From the NCBI GenBank assembly GCA_018340805.1, contig JACMZG010001870.1, positions 18,555,011-18,619,010 on the forward strand: a stretch of 64,000 nucleotides of DNA. Direction: 5' to 3'. Within the stretch, counting starts at the first letter, position 1; every line of letters starts with the position of its first letter. The DNA is from Microvelia longipes. Lineage: Eukaryota > Arthropoda > Insecta > Hemiptera > Veliidae. A program made the position numbers and the translations under genes. This document shows, piece after piece, positions 55,623-64,000 of the stretch. The notes beneath the pieces are model-generated. The model saw only the letters and a list, made by a program, of their open reading frames with translations. It was not told where the DNA came from and ran no database searches.

Positions 55623-58316
55623 AAGATTTACTCCACTTGCGCTGTCTTATTCATAGTACTTATGATGGCTAGTCGAGCTAATAACTGCGCACCTGATAAA
55701 GCAAGTAAGTTTGATAGGATAAGTTATAATACTTTGGCTGAAATCAATTCATTTAGCCCAGAAAAATTGAAATCAGTTTATAAAAGACTTGCGGTTAAAG
55801 AAGAGAATGCTAAAAAGAATATTTGGTTTTTACATCAATGCCTTAGGAATAGTTTAACACCTAATTTTCTCTCTTTCGATTTGGAATCAATAAGCTGAAA
55901 ACAAATTATAGAGTTACGAAAAGAATTATTAATGTTATTCTTAACGATGAGTTAAAGCGTTGGTACGCAACAAGAGATAATAATTGTCATTATAAAAAGT
56001 ATATACAGAAAAAATTAACATCCTTATCTGGAGTAGATTTTGTCAATGATTTAGATAATAGTTTCCACAATATTATTATTGAAATTGGAAACAAAAAATT
56101 AGATATAATGAAAAATAAATTAGAACGGTTAAAATCCAAGACACATCAATCCAACAATAATAACAACAGTAATAACACCGTGAACATTATTAACCAAGAG
56201 GTTGAATCTCAGTCAGATAGGAGGGAAGACGAGAGTATACTAGAGCCCCCCACTACTTCACAACCACTTCATTCATTCCATGCACGTACGTTATTACTTA
56301 TGAATGGGAATAACCCCTTTAATAGCGAAGAGATGAAGTTACTTGACTACGGACTTAAATACTCCCCTCCCAGAACGACATCTGATACAGATATGGTCCA
56401 ACTAGTATCGACGATTGATTCCTTAACTAACAATGAAATTATAACTACCGAGTGCGCTCGGCTTCTTTCAAATTTCGTAAGAACTCCTAAAAACATTGGT
56501 AGACAACATGATAGATTTATGAAAGACCAGAAACAAACTCTTAATAGTTTAAAACAAAAAATAGAAGATCATAAATTAGTTGTTATTAAAGCGGATAAGG
56601 GTACTTGTACTGTGGTTTTAGAAAAGCAGCTGTATAATGACACAGTTCAAGATTTCATAAGAAAAAATGGTTATGAAGTTATGCATAAGGACCCCACTGA
56701 AGAATACCAGTCTAATATACGGCAGGCGGTCAAGAAATCTACTAGTGTGTTTTCTGATAAATTTAATAAACTTTCACTTATCCATATGAACCCTTTAGCT
56801 CCTAGATTATATGGAGCACCTAAGATACATAAATTACCCGTAATGTCAATAAGACCCGTTGTTCCTAATTGTTCAGCACCTGCTGAAAAAGTTGCTAAAT
56901 ATCTTAACAGAACTTTTTATAGTATGACTAATTTTAAACCTATTGATTCTGTCAAAAATAGTTTGCAGTTTACACAATATTTTCAATCCATATTTTTACC
57001 AGATAATGCCATGTTAGTATCGTTTGATGTTGTGAATCTGTTTACCAATGTGCCATGCCAAGCTAGCTTTAACATACTCAATTCTATTTTAAGACAACAT
57101 TCTATTGATAAGATATTTAACCAAGAATTTATGAGCTTAGTCGATATTTTGTTTTAAACAAAATTATTTTACGTTTAACAATATTCTGTATTCTGGTGGA
57201 CCAGGTCTAGCTATGGGCGCTCCTTTATCTTGCCTGGCGGCTGATGCTTTTATGGACTGGTTTTATAAGCAGTTTGTGGACCATAGAGGTAACCCTTATA
57301 GACATTTTATACATAGTTGGAAACGTTATGTCGACGACGTTTTCTGTATATGGGTTGGAGATATGACAGATTTAAAACAGTTTTTGTCATATTTAAATAG
57401 ATGTTACGGCAGTATTGATTTTACTATTGAAGTAGAGAAAAATAAAAGCATAAACTACTTAGATCTGACGGTCACTAGGAATAGTAATAACACCTTGTCG
57501 TTTGAAATATTTAGGAAACCTAGCGCTACCGATCACGTTATTCATGCTACGTCATCGCATCCCTGGACCCACAAAATGGCCGCGTTTAATTCAATGATTC
57601 ATCGTCTTCTTACTTATCCGCTTGAGCCTGCAGCTTATAATAAAGAATTAAATATTATTAAACTGATAGCCGTGAACAATGGTTATAACGAACACATTAT
57701 TAATAACCTTATAAGAAAGAAGAATAGGAAAATTGTTTTAAACATTATGGATACTTTAGAGCCCATTAATAAAAAGGGGATATGGTGTTCTTTGCCATAT
57801 GTTGGCGACATTTCTTTAAAAATGGCTAACGTCCTAAGAAAAAATGGTTTCTATGTCGGTTTCAGCACATCTTCGACCTTAAGATCCCAGATAAGTAAAG
57901 TGAAAGAACCTGTGAAGCCCGAGAATAAAAGTGGTGTATATTTAATACAATGCGGTGAGTGCTCAGCCAATTATATTGGCCAAACTGGCAGAAACCTAAA
58001 GGCTAGGGTCAAAGAGCACTTGCGCGATGACCTCAGCAGTTTTTACCAGCATGTAAACCTAGAAGGTCATATTAATGCTAACCACAAGGCTGGGTTCATA
58101 CATCATATTTCTAAAGGTAGAAAAATGGATTCCCTCGAAAAATACGAGATTATGAGGAACCAAAAAACAGAGAGTCGAAATTTGAGTCTAAATGCTAAAG
58201 GGACGGGTTCTATACTGATAAGGACGCTTGCAAGCGCTGCTACCCCTCTGCGGACTGATAAAATGAATCTCTCTTCAGTCGCAGTCATAACTAGCAAGGA
58301 CTCACAGGCTCAATGA
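55599..58316 (+). pseudogene. Penelope reverse transcriptase / GIY-YIG endonuclease, two frameshifts
   Basis: The protein copies RNA into DNA at a nick made by its own endonuclease. Three frames make up one coding region: 55599-55898, about 55889-57157 and 57150-58316. The first break (near 55889) needs one extra base; the second sits in a T-run at 57152-57155 with one base too many. RT landmarks: DKGTCTVVLEKQLYN, APRLYGAPKIHKLPV, LVSFDVVNLFTNVP (motif A), GLAMGAPLSCLAADAFMDWF (motif B), RYVDDVFCIW (motif C) and YLDLTVTR. C-terminal GIY-YIG: GVYLIQCGECSANYIGQTGR followed by LKARVKEHL. About 870 residues in total. RNase H and LTR-type integrase are absent, which excludes an LTR retrotransposon. 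The true start codon is uncertain because 55599 lies in the terminal repeat. Confidence 0.9.
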
Positions 58317-58370
58317 TTCTCTTCTCACCGGTCAGTCTAATTCATTCATTTATATTAATTTTATTTTAAT

Positions 58371-58410
<40 letters not shown>

Positions 58411-58417
58411 TTTTTAT

Positions 58418-58573
58418 TTATTTTGTTTTAATCTATTTGACTTTTTAACTTTTTAGATTAGCTAAGTCCTATTTATTGTTTGTTTTATTTAGGCCTGAAG
58501 ATGACCTTTGTGGGTTGAAAGCCGGTTTGCTTATTTAAATATATTTTGTGGAGAGACTGATGCTTTTTATTAA
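58418..58573 (+). repeat. 3' terminal repeat of the Penelope-like element
   Basis: Second copy of the terminal repeat, after a poly(T) run at about 58372-58408. The hammerhead-like core is at 58495-58531. It is not followed by an inverted arm; the element ends at ...TTTTTATTAA. Confidence 0.9.
58495..58531 (+). ncRNA. Hammerhead-ribozyme-like core (3' repeat)
   Basis: Same sequence as the motif at 55546-55582. Having one core in each repeat would allow release of unit-length RNA from the element transcript; this is inference. Confidence 0.4.
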
Positions 58574-59194
58574 TATTTTTATTTATTGTGGTATATTTAC
58601 TTTCTTATTTTCTATTATATAAGACGAAAGTGTGTTGTAAGTAAAAAATTGTGACATCATTTTTCGATTAAATTTTAGTGCTTGATTTTATTTGGCGATT
58701 TAACCAATGCAAGTTGTTTCATGTTGTAATAAAAAATAAAAAATAAATAAATCAATAAAGCTGAACAGTGGGGTAAATAAAAACAAATATTCAAATAGCT
58801 CTTTATTTTAAGCAAATAATATGTGGTAACGATGCAGAGATAAGAACCACGTGTTCAATCATCTGGCAACTATATCTCTAAGATTCTTTTTACTATAACT
58901 CTCTTAGGATGTAAGGACACTTTAACACATCGTGTGCCGAAGCTAGTGACCAGATTATCCTAGATAGAACTATAGACATGTTGGTTGATAATGAAGCTCG
59001 CCTTACTTTAAGGTTCGCTTTGTTGCTCTTATTATGGCTCATGTATTTTACAACGCTCGTAATTTCATTAAATTGTTTTATAATTAGATCGAACTCTCCC
59101 ATTGTATTATACAATCGATGTATTTGTTGACATTATATTTTAGTGCGAATCGCTGTTCTAAAAGATTCATTACTTGGATTGAACAACATGCTTA
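58574..59194. other. Intergenic, no gene seen
   Basis: Right flank of the Penelope-like element. A minus-strand frame at 58893-59114 has no recognisable domain. Confidence 0.35.
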
Positions 59195-59285
59195 ATCCGC
59201 CTCTGTAGTCAAGGTAGTTAAAACGTCAATATTATACCATCCTTTGACACCGCAGAGGTTTAGGGTTCGCATCCCAGGTTACGCT
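59195..59285 (+). repeat. tRNA-like sequence (SINE head or tRNA pseudogene)
   Basis: TAGTCAAGGTAGTTAAAACG (59206) is A-box-like and GGGTTCGCATCCC (59263-59275) is a good B box, about 57 bp apart. CCTCTG near the start and CAGAGG before the B box are inverses, but the acceptor stem does not close, so it is not a functional tRNA. Confidence 0.5.
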
Positions 59286-59379
59286 CTCAGTTTATCAAAG
59301 ATTTTGTCTAATAAATTATCGACAACTGTAGATTACACTGAAATGTTAACGATTGCTACTGTCACTTCTTCTTGAGATT

Positions 59380-59590
59380 TGTTCTCGTAGGTTATCTCTT
59401 ATGATCAATTATTTTTATTATAATTAACGTTCTCATGTGTCTTACCTATTCTAGAAACTTCTTATCACATATACACAAACACAAAAATATACGTGTGTGT
59501 GTGATAAGAAGTTTCTAGAATAGGTTATGTGGACACATGAGAAGGTTAATAAAAATAATTGATCATCAAAGATAACCTCTACGGGAACAA
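59380..59590. repeat. Hairpin with ~90-bp arms and a GT/AC loop
   Basis: GTTCTCGTAGGTTATCTCTT, GATCAATTATTTTTATTA and ACCTATTCTAGAAACTTCTT in the left arm are answered by AAGAAGTTTCTAGAATAGGT, TAATAAAAATAATTGATC and GATAACCTCTACGGGAAC. The loop is CACAAACACAAAAATATACG plus a GTGTGT run. Confidence 0.85.
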
Positions 59591-60439
59591 TTATATCACC
59601 TAAATTCTTCTAAAATAACAACCTTTCCTCTTAATTGCCTCAATTTTATTAGCTCAATTTTTATTTGCTATCAAAGAATACAGGTAATACCTGACGTGAC
59701 GTTTACCTTATTTTTTATCAACATGAAGACATGAAGGAAAATATTCGTTTGCCTTTTATCCCTGTGTGTATTGTAATTCAACTCAACTTTTGTCTAACAG
59801 GAATGCAATATACTGAGTAAATAAAGATTTTTCGTAGACTATTTAATCCTTCATTCATTATTGTCTTTTTTCAATTAGTCACCAATTTAATAATAACTAC
59901 AAAAATTCTTAAGTGCCAAATATCAAGTAGCCATTTTAGTGCTGCACAACCTTTGCTTGAAAATGTGTCGTGCTATTCAGTTACGTAATTACAATTATAC
60001 AAGTTTTATTTAGGAGTTTCTTTGACGTAAGAAGATCTCAAGGAAAAAGGTTTATTTTTATGTGGCGGAGTCATAGAGAGAAAAAAAGTTAAAACTAAGA
60101 CAATTAAATAAATATAATAAGAGTCGAGTTCTTTCATCATATTTGGCCATGAGGTGTTTATTGAAGGGAAATGTTGAATTTGTCCACTTTACTGAATATC
60201 CTTTAAAAATAATTTTCGTATTATTTTTATTCACAATATTCCTTTTTGTCTCCCTATAAATGTAGTTAGCGTTCCATCCACTTTTTACTTTTACTTATTT
60301 AAACCAAAGGCATATAGAAGAAGTCTCGTGTTAGCTCAAAACATCCTAAACCATACTTAGAGAGAGATATTAATAAGTAAGTGTGTAAGTATTAGCACAT
60401 ACTTACAGTTTAATATACTTACATATAAACCTGAAATGA
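59591..60439. other. Intergenic, no gene seen
   Basis: No gene. AATTCTTCTAAA, CTTACATATA-type AT-rich sequence only. Confidence 0.35.
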
Positions 60440-60735
60440 ATTTTCAATTTTATTATCTATTTCAGGCGTTTCCATGCCCATCTGGGTGATTTCTTAACAA
60501 GTTTTGTGTCTATTATTATCGTAGTTCCCTACTTCGTACAAATATTGATGTTTTATTGTGCTTCCTAAAAAAGATTGTCTTTTTGACTTCAATGATTATC
60601 ATTTACGAGAGCGAAAATTCATACAACGGTGAAACATGTATGGATCGCATTTTGTATTTTATAATACCAACAAATATGCTAAGTTCCATCTCATTATTCA
60701 AAATTCATCTCAGTATTAGTTAAATTTTTATTGAT
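60440..60735 (+). repeat. R1 copy 6 (decayed)
   Basis: TTATTATCGTAGTTCCCTAC, TACAAATATTGATG, GACTTCAATGATTATCATTT, GGATCGCATTTTGTATTTTA, AATATGCTAAGTTCCATCTC align with R1. No 5S-like block follows. Confidence 0.5.
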
Positions 60736-61589
60736 TATCATATTTGGATTTTGATTTGATTGATTGAATAACTAATAACATATTTGGATTATTAAAAATT
60801 TGGATAGTATAAAACCATTGAGTTGAATTTTAACACGAGTGTATGCCTTTATGTATTTGTTCCTTGTCGTATTAATGTCGGTTAGGTATGTTTTAGTTTA
60901 ACGCACTTAGCTACTTAATAACTTTATTCCCAAGTTGCATAATATTATAAATTATATGCTTATTATTCATTATATCATATTATAATGATATAATAATCAT
61001 AAATAATATGATTATTATATCATTATTACGCTTTGTTCATTTATCATCAAATTTTTTCATCAATAAAATCACATTTTAAAGCAAAGTTGCATAATATATA
61101 TATATTGAAGAATTATTGTTGTGCTTTGCATATTATAAATAAAATTCTTTTTTGAACCCTACTATTTAGCATTTATCGTTTTAAAATTTAATAAAGACAT
61201 TGACACTATTAGAATACCAAATTTGGCTTAGTATCCTTTTTAAATGGATTTTAAAGTAGGCTATATTTATGTCGGTCCAACAATACTTGTATTGATAATA
61301 TATTTGTTTCTGAATTGCATTAGCATTCAGCTAATACAATGTGAAATGTTTCCCGAAGGTAAAGTCTTTTTTTACAACAAATATTAATCCCCACAAGAAA
61401 TATCCATAATTAATCATCTTTTATAAGAATTTAATTAATATATTTATTAATTATTTTTAATTAATTTTATTCCCATTATTGGCAAATCTTTTATAATATT
61501 ATTGTTGATATTAATAATAATTTAGGTTCCTATTCTCTTCTAACATTAAAAATTGACGGGATAAAAATGAAGTAGAATCAATATATTTA
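60736..61589. other. Intergenic, AT-rich
   Basis: Short ATAATGATATAATAATCAT inverted runs at 60960-61025; no gene. Confidence 0.35.
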
Positions 61590-61592
61590 TGT

Positions 61593-61671
<79 letters not shown>

Positions 61672-61735
61672 ATATATAATATATAATATATTATAATATA
61701 TATATATATAAATATATATAAAGAAATAAAAATAA
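61590..61735. repeat. (TA)n tract at the 5' edge of the RTE LINE
   Basis: About 145 bp of TA dinucleotides with several ATATTATAT breaks, ending about 20 bp before the first recognisable LINE codons. Confidence 0.9.
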
Positions 61736-61760
61736 AGAAAAAAGAAAAATAAATTATATA

Positions 61761-62470
61761 CGTACAATACTAAAAACTCTAAGAACGAATAATAAATTAA
61801 CAGAACTTCTTGAGGAATTAAAGAACAAGGAATGGGATATAGTTGGCTTGGGAGGTGAGGAGGGAGAAGAGGGACTGGTCAAGATGGAGATGATATAGAC
61901 TTCTACTATAATGGAGAGGGAGGAGTCGGAGGCACGGGATTCCTTGTCAATCATAGCAGTAGTAAATATATCACTAGTTATAATCTTACGGCCATCGGAT
62001 TTCAAAGTTAATTTGGGCATTAAAAAAAGAAGAAGGTGGAGGTAGAATTAAAGTAGTACAAGCTTACGCCCCCACATCAAGTTCAGAGGATATGGAGGTG
62101 GAAGAATTTTATAATAACATGCAAATGGCATTAAATGAGGACAGATGTAAGTTCACTATAGTCATGGGCGATATGAATGCCAAAGTAGGAGACTTGAAGG
62201 ATTCTGAAGCGGTGGGGAGTTATGGATACGGGGAAAGGAACGAGAGAGGAACGAGGTTGATAGAATTTTCTGAGGCTAATAATTTGTTTATACTAAATAC
62301 CTTTTTTAAAAAAGTCCCAGAAAAGAAATGGACATGGATAAGTCCGGATGGAAACACAAGGAACGAAATTGATTTTTTATATCAAACAATAAAAAATATT
62401 CATGGATGTAGAAACAGACAGTAAAGTTGACATTGGAAGCGACCACAAACCGGTAAAAGCCATCATTAAC
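61761..62470 (+). pseudogene. LINE EEP endonuclease, frameshifted
   Basis: Frame pieces in order: RTILKTLRTNNKLTELLEEL then KEWDIVGLGGEEGE (61761-61910); DFYYNGEGGVGGTGFLVNHS (to about 62005); IKVVQAYAPTSSSEDMEVEE, TIVMGDMNAKVGD, ERNERGTRLIEF, TWISPDGNTRNEIDF (62041-62424); then DIGSDHKPV (62429), the catalytic Asp-His of the family. The usual ExxW glutamate region reads GGEEGE, so the metal-binding Glu is not clearly kept. It nicks the target for reverse transcription in intact relatives. Confidence 0.85.
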
Positions 62471-64000
62471 ATAGACGTAAAAATTAAGAAGAAACGAAGT
62501 TACAAAGGTAAGGAAAGTCATAAACTCAAGCTTGATTCTAACCAAGTTCAAAAATTCGAAGAAGTGTTAAGAGAGCAATTAGAGAAAAGTAAGATAGAAG
62601 ATAATGAAAATAATTTAGATAAATACGATAATGAACTTGTAAGGGCAATACAAAGAGCTTCTGATTTCATGATACAAGACAATGGGAAAGAAAAATAAAA
62701 ATATGAATAAATTACCTAAAGAATTAAGGAAACTTTTTGAAAAGAGAAGAAAGATAAAAAAGAAAGGAAATAATGAGGAAATAAAGGAAATATCTAAAAA
62801 ACTGAGAGAAGAAATGAAGGAATGGAGTAGAGAGAAAAAGATCAAGGAGTTGAAGGAAACAGTAGCGAAGGGAGGCAGTATCAAGGAATATTGGCGCTCA
62901 CAGTCATTAGGGAGAAACCAAATTATTGCAATGAAAGATGAAAAGGGAGATATTAAACATAATAAAGATGATATATTATTAATTATAACTAAATTTTATG
63001 AGAAATTATACAGCAATAAAAATTATAAAGAAAAAGATAGTGAACAGTATACAATTAGAAGAAATTCTGATAGTGAAACTCTGGAGATTATGAAAGATGA
63101 AATAGAGAATATAATAAAAAACCTAAAGATAGGAAAGGCGACTGGTTTAGACCATGTATCAAATGAAGTCTTGAAGTATGGTGGTCAAACTATTGTGGAG
63201 TATTTACATAAAATGTTTAACTTATGTTTGACAAAAAAAGAAATTCCGAAATCCTGGTTAAACGCTGAGCTAATTTTTATTATTAAAAAGGGCGATAGAA
63301 TGGACATCGGAAACTATAGGCCAATTAGCCTCCTTGCAGTCATATATAAAGTGTTTATGTCCATTATCACAAAACGAATAAGTAGTAAAATAGAGCAAAC
63401 GTTGTCACCTAATCAAACAGGTTTTAGGAAAAACTACTCCACGTTGGACAACATATTGACCTTAAAGTTACTTATAAGAAGTGCGGAGGAGTACAATTTT
63501 AGCATGATAATAGTATTCATAGACTTCGAAAAAGCTTATGATAGCGTGTACAGAGAAGAAATGCTTTACTGCTTAGAAGAAGCCCAAGTAGAAGAAGAAT
63601 ATATCGACATCTTTAAGGAAACTTTTACAAATACAACCTTACAAGTTAAGCTAGGCAAACAGAAAAAGACGATTAAAGTGGAAAGAGGAGTGAGACAAGG
63701 AGATGTTAGCTCAGCTAAGAATTTTATAAACACGATAGAAAGAAGAAGCAATAAGTTGGATTGGGAAGGGCTAGGGGTAAATATAAACGGGGAATGGTTA
63801 AACAGGCTTGCTTTTGTAGACGATTTTATATTAATTTGTAAAAATAAACAGGAAGCAATAAGAATGTTGGAGAATTAAAGGAAGAGACAGAAAAGATAGG
63901 GCTTAAAATAAATTCGAACAAATCAGAGTTCATGTGTTTCAATATAGAAGATGATAATATAGAGTTAAAGGTTAGAGAGGAAAAGTTGAAAAAAGTGGAT
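62471..64000 (+). pseudogene. LINE reverse transcriptase (RTE type), partial
   Basis: A Lys/Glu-rich linker (62471-62698, with a frameshift near 62690) leads into a long frame to 63878. RT landmarks: ATGLDHVSNEVLKYG, LIFIIKKGDRMDIGNYRPIS, QTGFRKNYSTLDNILTL, MIIVFIDFEKAYDSVYREEM (motif A), VERGVRQGDVSSAKNFINTI (motif B) and LNRLAFVDDFILI (motif C, FVDD where FADD is usual). A frameshift at about 63875 follows, then the post-RT segment to the edge. The thumb and 3' end are outside the window. Confidence 0.88.

Larger units (their letters stand above)
55317..55660. repeat. Palindromic 5' end of the Penelope-like element, ~100-bp arms
   Basis: The left arm 55317-55420 is the inverse of 55558-55660. 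It includes GAATAAGACAGCGCAAGTGG / CCACTTGCGCTGTCTTATTC, CAGTCTCTCCAC / GTGGAGAGACTG and AAGCAAACCGGCTTTCAACC / GGTTGAAAGCCGGTTTGCTT, with one small length difference. About 35 bp of the left arm are antisense to the coding body beyond the terminal repeat, so the arm arose by copying back from the element itself. Confidence 0.9.
55317..58573 (+). mobile_element. Penelope-like element (RT + GIY-YIG), nearly complete
   Basis: Order: an inverted 5' arm (55317-55420), a poly(T) tract, a terminal repeat (55467-55622), the body with the RT/GIY-YIG reading frame, a poly(T) tract, then a second terminal repeat (58418-58573) that looks identical to the first. The flanks GTGGTATACTTACT (before the left end) and GTGGTATATTTACT (after the right end) differ at one base and could be the target duplication. 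Two frameshifts disable this copy, while the terminal repeats are unchanged, so it is probably young. Confidence 0.88.
61756..64000 (+). mobile_element. RTE/BovB-type LINE, cut by the right edge
   Basis: An apurinic-like (EEP) endonuclease followed by a reverse transcriptase in the RTE arrangement, with at least five frameshifts. It starts in the endonuclease (the expected N-terminus is missing) and runs off the window in the post-RT segment (ELKEETEKIGLKINSNKSEF). No LTRs are present. Confidence 0.88.

Noticed and set aside
55317..58573. LTR retrotransposon or retrovirus-like element
   Set aside because: Direct terminal repeats are present but there is no gag, protease, RNase H or DDE integrase; the GIY-YIG domain and RT motifs identify a Penelope-like element.
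59195..59285. Functional tRNA gene
   Set aside because: A and B boxes are fair but the acceptor and anticodon stems do not pair.
61754..62020. Minus-strand 88-codon frame
   Set aside because: Antisense of the LINE endonuclease region.

Overview
This is a eukaryotic window of about 28-30% GC by eye. It holds intron-containing genes with GT/AG splice sites, no operons and a heavy load of mobile elements. The gene set points to an arthropod: a kinin (leucokinin-type) neuropeptide precursor, an animal UFM1-conjugating enzyme, an animal KLHL18 Kelch adaptor and the ribosome-assembly factor RPF2. Many of the kinin copies end in Trp-Ala rather than Trp-Gly. Ala-ending kinins are known from penaeid shrimps, so a crustacean or other non-insect arthropod is my guess, not a conclusion.

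Layout. 1-1530: UFC1 on the minus strand (first two coding exons; the rest lies off the left edge). 1531-1893: a 363-bp divergent promoter. 1894-13000: KLHL18 on the plus strand, ten coding exons that join without a break into 609 residues, with introns hosting a hairpin repeat, a 5S-like repeat, a tandem duplication, foldback elements and a LINE relic. 13001-20042: no gene, several hairpin elements. 20043-20924: intronless RPF2 on the minus strand. 22.7-24.5 kb: a large foldback element with another repeat nested in it. 26839-29046: the kinin precursor, minus strand, one 735-residue reading frame with 20 peptide copies. 31.1-33.4 kb: a fossil pogo/Tigger transposon, itself invaded. 35-53 kb: a gene-free repeat field dominated by three dispersed families: a composite with (TA)n and tRNA-like promoter boxes ('family A'), a repeat called R1 here, and a 5S-rRNA-derived SINE that follows R1 in the same order at four loci. 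55.3-58.6 kb: a nearly complete Penelope-like element (reverse transcriptase plus GIY-YIG endonuclease) with a palindromic 5' end and identical terminal repeats. 61.8-64.0 kb: an RTE-type LINE with frameshifts, cut by the right edge.

The host genes belong to unrelated pathways (UFMylation, ubiquitin-ligase adaptor, 60S assembly, hormone signalling), and only UFC1 and KLHL18 look physically coupled, through their shared promoter. The strongest biology is the unusually large kinin precursor, including an embedded non-kinin amidated peptide. The strongest structural theme is foldback DNA: at least a dozen long inverted repeats, several of them tied to Penelope-type ends that carry hammerhead-like motifs.
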